Below, piece after piece: positions 1 to 5,141 of a DNA stretch of 7,719 nucleotides. The translations under genes and the position numbers were made by a program. Source of the stretch: Arthrobacter sp. (lineage in GTDB: Bacteria; Actinomycetota; Actinomycetes; Actinomycetales; Micrococcaceae); assembly GCA_025464925.1 (NCBI GenBank), contig JAODMS010000031.1, forward strand, positions 1-7,719, given 5' to 3'. The notes under the pieces are model-generated. The model saw nothing but the letters and a program-made list of their open reading frames with translations, did no database searches and was not told the origin of the DNA. Position 1 is the first letter of the stretch; the number at the start of each line of letters is the position of its first letter.

Positions 1-48
1 CGACTCAGATCCGGCGCCAGGACCTAGGCGCGCGCCAGTAAGCCCTCG

Positions 49-65
49 CGACCGGAAACCGGTCG
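49..65. repeat. Short hairpin, CGACCGG-AAA-CCGGTCG
   Basis: A perfect 7-bp inverted repeat with a 3-base AAA loop. No T-run follows on either strand, so an intrinsic terminator is not well supported. It could equally be a protein-binding site or chance in GC-rich DNA. Confidence 0.4.
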
Positions 66-203
66 GGGGCAAGTAAATCGGCGCATAGACAGCATGAGGC
101 CGAGTATACCCCTGCAATCCCGACGACCATCTTCGCGGAACAGGCCGATCAGAGACTCACCATGCAAAACGGAGGGCTGCGGCGCCCGGGAAGGGATCCC
201 ATT

Positions 204-219
204 GGGCACGGGAGTGCCC
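204..219 (-). terminator. Possible terminator hairpin after the SGNH hydrolase gene
   Basis: GGGCAC and GTGCCC form a 6-bp stem around a 4-base loop, about 50 bases past the stop codon of the minus-strand SGNH gene. There is no clear U-tract, as is common for actinobacterial terminators, so the call rests on position and symmetry only. Confidence 0.3.
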
Positions 220-235
220 GTTGGGCCACCACCCC

Positions 236-255
236 GTAGCGGCAGCTGCCGTTAC
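236..255. repeat. Near-perfect 20-bp palindrome
   Basis: The core CGGCAGCTGCCG (240-251) is a perfect 12-bp palindrome. The flanks GTA and TAC extend the symmetry to 20 bp, with only one mismatched pair. It begins 16 bases past the stop codon of the SGNH gene. With no loop it fits a dimeric protein-binding site better than an RNA hairpin, although a 3'-end role is possible. Confidence 0.45.
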
Positions 256-271
256 CGTTGTGTGGGCTGGC

Positions 272-799
272 TCAGTGCGGGCCGAGTGCTCTGGCCAGTG
301 TTGGTATGAGGAGATCATAGGCCTCGGCGGAGAAGTGGACGCCGTCGGGCGCCCAGGCCCTAGGTCCCAACTCATTGAGGAGCCACAACGTCGGGACGAT
401 GCCACCGCCGCGTGCGGTGACGACCTGGGCTGCGGTATCGGCGTAGCCCGCGATCATTGCGTTCACCTCGTCGGTGTCGAAGGGGGCCGGGGCTTGCTGG
501 ACGCCGGGTGACAACAGCAGAATCGTCCGCGGAGCGCCAGCGAGCACATCTGCCAGGTTGGCGCGAAGGGTTTCCGGCGAGCTCTTGCTTGCCGGGTGTG
601 TGTCGTTGGTGCCGATCGACAGAAGCACGGCGTCAAATAATCCCAGGTCACGGTCTCCGATCTGTTTCCGGAGGTCCCCGGACCATGCGCCGCCGAACGC
701 GGCGTTTTCAATGCGCGCTCCAAGCTCCTGCTCCAGCCAGGCCAGGTGGTGGCGCCTGAGGAGGGCCAGATGGGAGTCGCCAAGGAACAGAGCCCGCAT
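272..799 (-). CDS. SGNH/GDSL-type hydrolase (small esterase/lipase family)
   Basis: This predicted 175-residue serine hydrolase carries the SGNH blocks in order. GDSH at residues 7-10 holds the nucleophile Ser9. A Gly-rich FGGA at 35-38 fits the block II oxyanion Gly. GTND at 63-66 holds the block III Asn. DGVHF at 152-156 supplies the Asp152 and His155 of the catalytic triad. Family members cleave ester bonds in lipids, acylated sugars or similar substrates; the substrate here is not readable. No signal peptide is evident, so it is probably cytoplasmic. An upstream ATG at 826 would add nine residues, but the ATG at 799 is preferred: the GDS motif normally starts within the first dozen residues, and TAAGCT lies 7 bases before this ATG as expected for a leaderless transcript. 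At about 175 residues it is at the short end of the family but looks complete. Confidence 0.85.
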   Translation of the reverse strand: MRALFLGDSHLALLRRHHLAWLEQELGARIENAAFGGAWSGDLRKQIGDRDLGLFDAVLLSIGTNDTHPASKSSPETLRANLADVLAGAPRTILLLSPGVQQAPAPFDTDEVNAMIAGYADTAAQVVTARGGGIVPTLWLLNELGPRAWAPDGVHFSAEAYDLLIPTLARALGPH

Positions 800-806
800 G
801 AAGTGG

Positions 807-812
807 AGCTTA
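807..812 (-). promoter_or_regulatory. -10 element for a leaderless SGNH transcript
   Basis: Read on the minus strand, TAAGCT is followed by 7 bases and then the ATG at 799, with no Shine-Dalgarno sequence. This spacing puts the transcription start at or next to the start codon. The -35 region is weak. Confidence 0.4.
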
Positions 813-847
813 GCTGTATTGACCATGGAGGTCTGTGACAGCGTCGC

Positions 848-1051
848 TTACTGGACCAAGGGGAACGTGATATCCGGGGCCCGTCCAGGGTTCCCTTTAC
901 GGCCGCTGAGGGAGTCAAGCGGAAGGTGGCAAACTAGGTGACGTGATACACACCTTGCTGCCGGAGGTTCCGGCGGGGTCTGTGTCATCAACGTGGGCCC
1001 AAAATCATGCACGCGGCTTTCCCAGTTGTCCAACCTGCGCCGATTCTTCAT
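848..1051 (-). CDS. Small ORF with strong ribosome-binding site, unknown function
   Basis: A 67-residue reading frame starts with MKNRRRLDNWESRVHDFG. It is preceded by a perfect AGGAGG (1062-1067 on the minus strand), 10 bases before the ATG. The first 30 codons favour G or C at the third position, as real genes here do. Later codons do not, and the C-terminal half (rich in Pro, Arg and Cys) looks unstructured. It lies 77 bases downstream of the broken zinc-ribbon gene on the same strand, so the two may once have been co-transcribed. I do not recognise the protein. It may be a genuine small protein, or the start of a gene whose remainder was lost to a frameshift or rearrangement. Confidence 0.3.
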   Translation of the reverse strand: MKNRRRLDNWESRVHDFGPTLMTQTPPEPPAARCVSRHLVCHLPLDSLSGRKGNPGRAPDITFPLVQ

Positions 1052-1128
1052 GACGACACAACCTCCTGTGGCCACAAGAGGATCCCGTCTGGACGAGCTG
1101 GCTACCGGGACCGGGCACTGGAAGGCCG

Positions 1129-1322
1129 CTACTTGCCGAAATTCTTCAAGGCCAGGTCGAGGTCACTGAGCGCCGTAGATGCTTTCCGGGCGCCGCCTTC
1201 GTCTTGCAACTTCACCAGATGCCCGCGCGAGCATCGCACCGTGCGCTGCTTGGCGGCGTCATCGAGCGTGAAGCGGACCCGACCCCCACAGTCCGGCACT
1301 CGGTCTCAATCTTGTCGGTCAT
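1129..1322 (-). pseudogene. Zinc-ribbon-like small protein gene with a one-base frameshift
   Basis: On the minus strand the ATG at 1322 follows an AAGGGGGG ribosome-binding site and opens MTDKIETEC. The frame then loses its family pattern. Shifting by one base at about 1294-1296 restores a coherent protein to the TAG at 1129: PDCGG, then RVRFTLDDAAKQRTVRCSRGH, then a polar helix ending DLALKNFGK. The joined 64-residue product has C9-x2-C12 and C31-x3-H35, a plausible zinc-binding knuckle pair. The simplest explanation is loss of one C from TGC-CCG-GAC-TGT. Small proteins of this CPDCG...CSRGH...GGARKA form occur, as I recall, in actinobacteria without assigned function. Either the gene is a recent pseudogene or the base is an assembly or sequencing error. 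Confidence 0.7.
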
Positions 1323-1614
1323 TGCCCACCCCCCTTCGTTAGGAACTACTAGCGACCATGATGCTCCCGACCCCCGGCAGGTTCGGATCTGACACGGCCA
1401 GTAGCCCACCGCGCTCACTAGGGCAGGCTGGCGAGCCGATCCCCTTGCGGGCTGCACCATGCGACAAATAGCGCCGTGAAAAAGTCGCCGACAGTCACAA
1501 CACGGTGGGATGAGGCTGACCGTTATTGGGTTCGGCTGTCCGGTAAAGGATCCCCTTGCGGTGATTGGGTCGAGTGGCTAGGTGGCGAAGGCCCGATAGT
1601 GCAATCATGCCGGT
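1323..1614. other. Intergenic region between divergent genes
   Basis: This stretch separates the minus-strand zinc-ribbon gene from the plus-strand 154-residue gene. Its left end holds the ribosome-binding site of the former and its right end the candidate -10 of the latter. A reading frame opens with GTG at 1476 (MKKSPTVTTRWDEADRYW), but it runs out of phase into the next gene and has no ribosome-binding site, so I do not annotate it. A 13-base word, GATCCCCTTGCGG, occurs at 1438-1450 and again at 1549-1561. Confidence 0.45.
1603..1608 (+). promoter_or_regulatory. Weak -10-like element before the 154-residue gene
   Basis: AATCAT keeps the A2 and T6 positions of an actinobacterial -10 and lies 6 bases before the ATG at 1615. 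There is no Shine-Dalgarno sequence. GATAGT at 1595-1600 is an alternative that would give a leader of about 8 bases. Confidence 0.25.
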
Positions 1615-2079
1615 ATGGCGAACTTCCAACGGTTCCAGGCAAATTATGTGGGGCGCACGGGCGTGCCCGTAGGCGTATTCGTGGCGGTGGACCATCTACG
1701 CCGCACGGGACGACTCAGCGAGGAAGAAATCACCCGCTACGCCCTTACCGATGCCTGGTTCCAGGAGAACCTGCCCAACCCGCCGTTTTATGCGGATGGG
1801 AACTCCATCGGCGCGGTTACCTGGTTCAGGGAGCAGGCCGACGATATGGCGGGCCGTCTTCAACCGCTCCTGGAGATGCTTGATGCAAAGGGCGTCATGT
1901 GGGAGCGCAAAATTTCAGCTGATCCTGGTGAGATCGTTTACGAAGATCAATGGCAGGTGGGCGTCATTCCTTCATCGCGGTTGGCGATGACACCGCTGCC
2001 CTATCCCGGGAAGCCTGGACCAAACGATTGGTTCGAGGTGCGCGAACACTACCTGCAGGGCTACCGGACGCGGCCATAA
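1615..2079 (+). CDS. Conserved hypothetical protein, 154 residues
   Basis: The product begins MANFQRFQANYVGRTGVPVG and contains a Trp- and acid-rich middle (AWFQENLPNPPFY at about 47-59, TWFREQADDMAGRL at about 68-81). These are followed by a WERKISADPGEIVYEDQWQVGVIP stretch at about 95-118. I recall similar actinobacterial hypothetical proteins with the same order of motifs (MxxFQRFQxNxVGRTG, PPFY, ITWF, PGEIxYED), but I know no assigned function. There are no membrane segments, signal peptide or obvious catalytic motif, so it is probably a soluble cytoplasmic protein. Third codon positions are strongly G/C through to the stop, so the whole frame looks coding, including a tail after GVIP that may be longer than usual. 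It ends 80 bases before the GNAT gene on the same strand. Confidence 0.7.
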   Translation: MANFQRFQANYVGRTGVPVGVFVAVDHLRRTGRLSEEEITRYALTDAWFQENLPNPPFYADGNSIGAVTWFREQADDMAGRLQPLLEMLDAKGVMWERKISADPGEIVYEDQWQVGVIPSSRLAMTPLPYPGKPGPNDWFEVREHYLQGYRTRP

Positions 2080-2147
2080 CTGGAGCGCCTCGCCGCCACG
2101 CCATCGACTTGCGGGCGCCTGTGAGTGCCGATTCAGGGATTGCGTTG

Positions 2148-2153
2148 TACGTT
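2148..2153 (+). promoter_or_regulatory. -10 element for a leaderless GNAT transcript
   Basis: TACGTT (TAnnnT) is followed by 6 bases and the ATG at 2160, with no ribosome-binding site. The -35 region is not recognisable. Confidence 0.35.
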
Positions 2154-2159
2154 GTGCCC

Positions 2160-2735
2160 ATGATCGAACTTCGGGCATTCACTGACGAGGACATACAAGC
2201 GCATAACGCTGGCGAGGACGACGAGACAGTTCGTTGGCTCTCCGGGAGATCCGGAACCGTCGATTCCACCCGCCGACACTTTGCGATGCTGGCCGATAAT
2301 GCGAGCCGCGGGGTAGGTAAGCGGGGATTCGCCATATGGCTTGACGACCAGTTGGCTGGATACATCGATTTCGACCCCGAGACGAACCACTTACCTGCCG
2401 TCGGTGATGTGAATATCTCCTACGCCGTCCATCCTTGGGCACGCCGTCGAGCTGTCGCGACGACTGCCGTCCGTCTGGTCTGTAACTACATTGCAGACCA
2501 GAACATTGGTGACCGAGCAATCATCCGCGCTGACCCCCAGAACATCGCATCACTCCGTGTAGCCGAACGCTGCGGGTTCCGCTTCATCGCAGAGATAACC
2601 TCGATGACTGATCGCCGTCCGGACGGCTCGCCAGCAGTATACGCAACCTACGCTCTCGACCTTCACGGCTCGGCAACCTCAGCCCTGACGAGTACCGCGC
2701 CCAAACACCCCCACCATCGCGTAAGGTTCGATTAA
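2160..2735 (+). CDS. GNAT family N-acetyltransferase
   Basis: The 191-residue product has the layout of a RimJ/RimL-like acetyl-CoA-dependent transferase. IELRAFTDEDI forms the first strand. WLDDQLAGYIDFDPE (about 60-74) is the middle strand pair. VNISYAVHPWARRRAVATTAVRLV (84-107) covers the acetyl-CoA site. ADPQNIASLRVAERCGFRF (124-142) is the usual Asn/Ser-VAERxGF C-terminal motif. It would acetylate an amine on a small molecule or protein; the substrate is unknown, and such genes sometimes confer drug resistance. The pyrophosphate-binding segment reads W-A-R-R-R-A-V-A where R-G-R-G-V-A is usual, so two Gly are replaced by Arg and Ala and activity may be affected. The frame is open further upstream, but homology and the -10 spacing support the ATG at 2160. 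The last 20 residues (after YALDLHG) look unrelated to the family and lie next to the IS30 fragment, so the original 3' end may have been altered there. Confidence 0.8.
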   Translation: MIELRAFTDEDIQAHNAGEDDETVRWLSGRSGTVDSTRRHFAMLADNASRGVGKRGFAIWLDDQLAGYIDFDPETNHLPAVGDVNISYAVHPWARRRAVATTAVRLVCNYIADQNIGDRAIIRADPQNIASLRVAERCGFRFIAEITSMTDRRPDGSPAVYATYALDLHGSATSALTSTAPKHPHHRVRFD

Positions 2736-2756
2736 GGTGTCCAACATTCGAGGACC

Positions 2757-2915
2757 ACTCCACTGCTGCGCCAGTACTTCCCCAAGGGCACGGACCTGGG
2801 CATCCACAGCGCGACAGACCTCGACTGGGTCGCCCAGGAACTCAACGACCGGCCACGGAAAAGACTGGAGTTCAGAAAACCGATCGAACTGATCGAAGAC
2901 CTCCTGTTGCAATGA
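2757..2915 (+). pseudogene. IS30-family transposase, C-terminal remnant
   Basis: A frame without its own start reads LLRQYFPKGTDLGIHSATDL, then DWVAQELNDRPRKRLEFRKP, then IELIEDLLLQ, and stops at 2915. This is the conserved tail of IS30-type DDE transposases, where the preceding motif normally contains the catalytic Glu followed by NTNG. Homology starts just after that Glu, so the DNA-binding region and the whole catalytic core are missing, and an in-frame stop at 2733-2735 separates it from upstream DNA. About 50 of the usual 350-400 residues remain. The bases just after the stop may contain the right inverted repeat of the element. The remnant shows that an insertion sequence once occupied the junction between the GNAT and TmrB-like genes. 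Confidence 0.85.
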
Positions 2916-2983
2916 CCGCCTGAATCCGCCGTTCCTCTAACGGACCGGCAACCGACGGGCCGTGAAGGAAAATTCTTTGGCGC

Positions 2984-2989
2984 TAGAGT
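2984..2989 (+). promoter_or_regulatory. -10 element for a leaderless TmrB-like transcript
   Basis: TAGAGT lies 7 bases before the ATG at 2997, matching TAnnnT with leaderless spacing. No Shine-Dalgarno sequence is present at a usable distance. GTGAAG at 2962-2967 is a weak candidate -35 with a 16-base spacer. Confidence 0.45.
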
Positions 2990-2996
2990 TCGGTCC

Positions 2997-3521
2997 ATGA
3001 TTGTTTGGCTCAACGGCACCCATGGTGCGGGAAAGACGACGACGAGCGCGCTCGTGCAGCAATTGCTGCCCGACGCGCGCGTCCTTGACGCTGAGAAGGT
3101 TGGTGAGGTGCTCCTGGACATCAAGCCGGGACTTCCTGCAACGGACAACTTCCAGCACTGGGGGCCGTGGCGAACGCTCGTTGTCGAAACCGCTCGGCGC
3201 ATGCTCGAGTACACCGGAGGCACACTCGTGATGCCGATGACTGTCTTGGTCGAGAGCTACTGGCGGGAGATCAGCGATGGTCTTACTGAGCACGGCATAC
3301 CCCTCCAGCATTTCGTGCTCCACGCCGACCAGGCCACGCTCCGCAACCGCATACAGAACGACAAAGACCTCGGCCCCTCGACGTTCCGCTTCGCGTACTT
3401 GGAGCCATACGCCGAGGCAGCTCATACCTGGCTGCACCATGAAGCCGAGGTCATCGACACCACACACATCACAGCGGACCAAGCCGCGCAGCAGATCGCG
3501 GATTCGGTGCTTGGTCGCTGA
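2997..3521 (+). CDS. TmrB-like P-loop ATP-binding protein
   Basis: The 174-residue product opens MIVWLNGTHGAGKTTT, with a Walker A motif GTHGAGKT at residues 7-14. From memory of Bacillus subtilis TmrB, several further segments match in order: DAEKVGEVL (31-39), DNFQHWGPWR (50-59), GTLVMPMTV (75-83) and LQHFVLHADQATLRNRI (103-119). TmrB is an ATP-binding, membrane-associated protein that gives resistance to the nucleoside antibiotic tunicamycin. The product here is slightly shorter than the 197-residue Bacillus protein, with the difference at the C-terminus. Many actinobacterial relatives are annotated only as AAA or kinase-like proteins, so the family is firm but the drug phenotype is inference. 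The gene is transcribed alone, probably as a leaderless mRNA, and sits between an IS30 remnant and an efflux module, a typical setting for acquired resistance genes. Confidence 0.75.
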   Translation: MIVWLNGTHGAGKTTTSALVQQLLPDARVLDAEKVGEVLLDIKPGLPATDNFQHWGPWRTLVVETARRMLEYTGGTLVMPMTVLVESYWREISDGLTEHGIPLQHFVLHADQATLRNRIQNDKDLGPSTFRFAYLEPYAEAAHTWLHHEAEVIDTTHITADQAAQQIADSVLGR

Positions 3522-3589
3522 GAGTCGGAACGTCCGGCATGCTTGTATCCGCTGAGAGATCCCCAAACGTAACGGCAAGACCGCCATTC

Positions 3590-3607
3590 AGCGGTGATTT
3601 CACCGCT
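3590..3607. terminator. Terminator-like hairpin between convergent genes
   Basis: AGCGGTGA and TCACCGCT form a perfect 8-bp stem around TT (in RNA a 7-bp stem with a 4-base loop). It begins 69 bases after the stop of the TmrB-like gene. Without a U-tract it would be a weak or factor-assisted terminator, and its symmetry lets it act on either strand. Confidence 0.4.
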
Positions 3608-3690
3608 ATTCCGGGTTAACGGGTGCTTGTGGGGGGGTGTAGGACAACATACGGGACGGCCATGTTACGCAGCGGGCTGCGGTTCGCGGT

Positions 3691-3740
3691 CAGCGGGGGA
3701 GCGTCCACTGTGGCTGTCCCGGTTCCAAGGAACTGGAACC
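3691..3740. repeat. Flanking palindromic repeat, copy 1
   Basis: CAGCGGGGGAG (3691-3701) precedes an imperfect 26-bp palindrome at 3715-3740: arms TGTCCCGGTTCC and GGAACTGGAACC around a central AA. Nine arm positions pair by Watson-Crick rules and one by G-T. The left arm plus centre, TGTCCCGGTTCCAAGGAA, recurs exactly at 5806-5823 in the same orientation. An overlapping 8-bp inverted repeat, CCGGTTCC...GGAACCGG, spans 3719-3742. Confidence 0.75.
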
Positions 3741-3803
3741 GGTGGCCTGGTACGCCTTTGGCGGGCAGGTCCAACTACCCAGATGTAGCGATCGTTAGAA
3801 TCC

Positions 3804-3813
3804 GCCCCGGGGC
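3804..3813 (-). other. GCCCCGGGGC palindrome at the MFS 3' end
   Basis: A perfect 10-bp GC palindrome lies 4 bases beyond the stop codon of the MFS gene. It could contribute to transcript 3'-end formation, but no T-run follows it. Confidence 0.25.
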
Positions 3814-3816
3814 AAC

Positions 3817-5067
3817 TTAGGATTCGACGTCGGCTGCGGCAATTGCCTTGTCGTTGAGAATGGGCATCATTCCGAGCAGCGCGAGGGTGAGCACTCCCAT
3901 GATGCCGAACATGACCTGCAGCCCCAGCCATTGGGCCAGCAACCCGCCTGCTGCTGCACCGAGCGGCATGGTGCCCCAGGCCAGCAGGCGGTAGGCGCTG
4001 TTGACTCGGCCGAGCAAGCGGTTGGGAGTGATGCGCTGTCGCAGGGATACGGTGATGACGTTCCAGAGCACGATCAGTATGCCGCCCACGAAGAGGATGG
4101 GGCCAAGGACATAGGGGTTGTTGGTCAGGGCGGGCGCACCTACGAACAGCGCGACCCCGAATATCGTGAGCGTCAGGGACTTCGACCGGCCCAGCCTGGC
4201 CTCCGCCCGGTCGGAGATGAACGAGCCAATGAAGGCGCCGAGAGCGGAGGTCGTCAGAAGCAGGCCGAACCCCACTTCGGACAGTTTCATATCTGAAGCA
4301 GGTCCCACGGCAAACAGCACTAAGACAGCGAATGCCGCGCTGGATGCGAAGTTGAACACTCCGGTCATCACCGCTAGCGTGCGGAGGATCCTCTGGTTCC
4401 AGAGGAACCGCAAACCCTCACCAATGTCGAATCGCAGTGTTGTCTTCTGCTCCCGCTCCATGCGGAAAGCCCCCGGGACCGGGAGCAGGCCACCGACGGC
4501 CGCAAGCCACAGTGCCGCGGGCACGGCAAGGCCCGCCACGGCGCCGACGGCGACCAGCAGCCCGCCCAGCGGGGGGCCAACGAACTGGTTGGCGGTGAGC
4601 TCGACGGCGTAGAGCCGGCCGTTGGCGCGCGAAAGCTGGTCCCTGTGCACCACCTGGGGCATGATCGACTGCGCGGAGGTGTCGTAAAGCGTTTCGGCCA
4701 CACCCACCATCAAAGCGACAACGTACAGTGCCCAAATGGAGCCGAAATCCAGCAGGATGACGGCGCCCAGCAAGGCGGGCAGTATCGCGCGGCTGAGGTT
4801 GGCCCACAACATGAGCTTGCGCCGGTCCAGCCGGTCGGCCAGCGCTCCGGCAGTCAGCGCGAAGAGAAGCCAGGGAAGCGTCGCTGCGACGGTCAGCCCG
4901 GCAATGAGCGAGGGTGACTGGGTGAGCTGAATGGCCAGCAGCGGCAGCGCAATCTTGAAGACGCCGTCTGCGAGGTTGGACAGCCCGGATGAGGTCCAAA
5001 GCTTCCAGTAGGACGCACCCAGCGGTGCACGATTCCGTTCTTTCACCTGCGCGGATTGATCAGTCAT
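3817..5067 (-). CDS. MFS exporter, DHA3/MFS_3 (EntS/macrolide-efflux-like) type
   Basis: The 416-residue protein is hydrophobic throughout, with about 12 predicted membrane helices. It has a motif-A-like loop, GALADRLDRRK, at residues 74-84 between helices 2 and 3. Two further segments are typical of the MFS_3 group of proton-driven exporters: IMPQVVHRDQLSRANGRLYA (134-153) and, near the C-terminal third, RITPNRLLGRVNSAYRLLAW. It would act in the cytoplasmic membrane, pumping out a drug, siderophore or other small molecule; the substrate cannot be read from sequence. A longer frame runs back to 5187, but it would overlap the start of the divergent regulator gene, and residues before MTDQSAQ do not fit the family. 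The ATG at 5067 is therefore used. It is divergent from the ArsR-like gene, which very probably controls it through the shared palindrome at 5097-5114. Confidence 0.88.
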   Translation of the reverse strand: MTDQSAQVKERNRAPLGASYWKLWTSSGLSNLADGVFKIALPLLAIQLTQSPSLIAGLTVAATLPWLLFALTAGALADRLDRRKLMLWANLSRAILPALLGAVILLDFGSIWALYVVALMVGVAETLYDTSAQSIMPQVVHRDQLSRANGRLYAVELTANQFVGPPLGGLLVAVGAVAGLAVPAALWLAAVGGLLPVPGAFRMEREQKTTLRFDIGEGLRFLWNQRILRTLAVMTGVFNFASSAAFAVLVLFAVGPASDMKLSEVGFGLLLTTSALGAFIGSFISDRAEARLGRSKSLTLTIFGVALFVGAPALTNNPYVLGPILFVGGILIVLWNVITVSLRQRITPNRLLGRVNSAYRLLAWGTMPLGAAAGGLLAQWLGLQVMFGIMGVLTLALLGMMPILNDKAIAAADVES

Positions 5068-5073
5068 AGGTGA

Positions 5074-5102
5074 ACCATCCCCTAGTGATTGAGAAAATTC
5101 AA
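5074..5102 (-). promoter_or_regulatory. Predicted MFS promoter
   Basis: On the minus strand, TTGAAT (5102-5097) is followed by 17 bases, then GATGGT (5079-5074), then 6 bases and the ATG at 5067. The -35 coincides with the left arm of the operator palindrome. The -10 keeps only A2 and T6, so it is weak, which suits a repressed or inducible gene. Confidence 0.4.
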
Positions 5103-5114
5103 GGGGGCTTGAAT
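5097..5114. promoter_or_regulatory. Operator palindrome shared by divergent genes
   Basis: ATTCAAG (5097-5103) and CTTGAAT (5108-5114) form a perfect 7-bp inverted repeat around GGGG. It lies in the 74-base gap between the divergent MFS and ArsR-like genes. Its TTCAA/TTGAA half-sites are reminiscent of ArsR/SmtB operators. Each arm doubles as a TTGAAT -35-like hexamer for one of the two promoters, so binding of the dimeric regulator should block both and give autoregulation. Confidence 0.65.
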
Positions 5115-5135
5115 CTAGTACATCAGTTGTAGGAT
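5109..5135 (+). promoter_or_regulatory. Predicted promoter of the ArsR-like gene
   Basis: TTGAAT (5109-5114) and TAGGAT (5130-5135) are separated by 15 bases, and the ATG at 5142 follows after 6 bases, predicting a leaderless transcript. The short spacer suggests either a weak promoter or a slightly different -35. Confidence 0.45.
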
Positions 5136-5141
5136 GGGTAC

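Larger units (their letters stand above)
1..271. other. Gene-poor left flank with hairpins
   Basis: I see no convincing coding region here. The open frames are short, lack ribosome-binding sites and have no recognisable motifs. The stretch holds three symmetric elements that are listed separately: a 7-bp hairpin at 49-65, a 6-bp hairpin at 204-219 and a near-perfect 20-bp palindrome at 236-255. The last two lie just beyond the stop codon of the minus-strand SGNH hydrolase and so could belong to its 3' end. A gene fragment entering from the left edge cannot be excluded. Confidence 0.5.
3522..3816. other. Convergent intergenic region with hairpins and repeat copy 1
   Basis: This space lies between the 3' ends of the TmrB-like gene (plus) and the MFS gene (minus). 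It has no convincing gene. It contains a terminator-like hairpin at 3590-3607, the first copy of the flanking palindromic repeat at 3691-3740, and a GCCCCGGGGC palindrome at 3804-3813 just beyond the MFS stop codon. Confidence 0.6.

Noticed and set aside
1438..1561. 13-base direct repeat GATCCCCTTGCGG at 1438-1450 and 1549-1561
   Set aside because: Only two copies, no extended similarity around them and no link to a gene or mobile element; probably chance.
1476..1883. GTG-initiated frame MKKSPTVTTRWDEADRYW...
   Set aside because: No ribosome-binding site, and it runs out of phase through the 154-residue gene, whose frame has the better codon usage and family-like motifs.
1950..2159. Upstream extension of the GNAT frame to an ATG at 1950
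   Set aside because: It overlaps the 154-residue gene out of phase, and GNAT homology begins at the ATG at 2160.
3665..3931. Minus-strand frame overlapping the MFS 3' end
   Set aside because: Arg- and Pro-rich low-quality translation lying mostly antisense or out of phase to the MFS gene and repeat copy 1.
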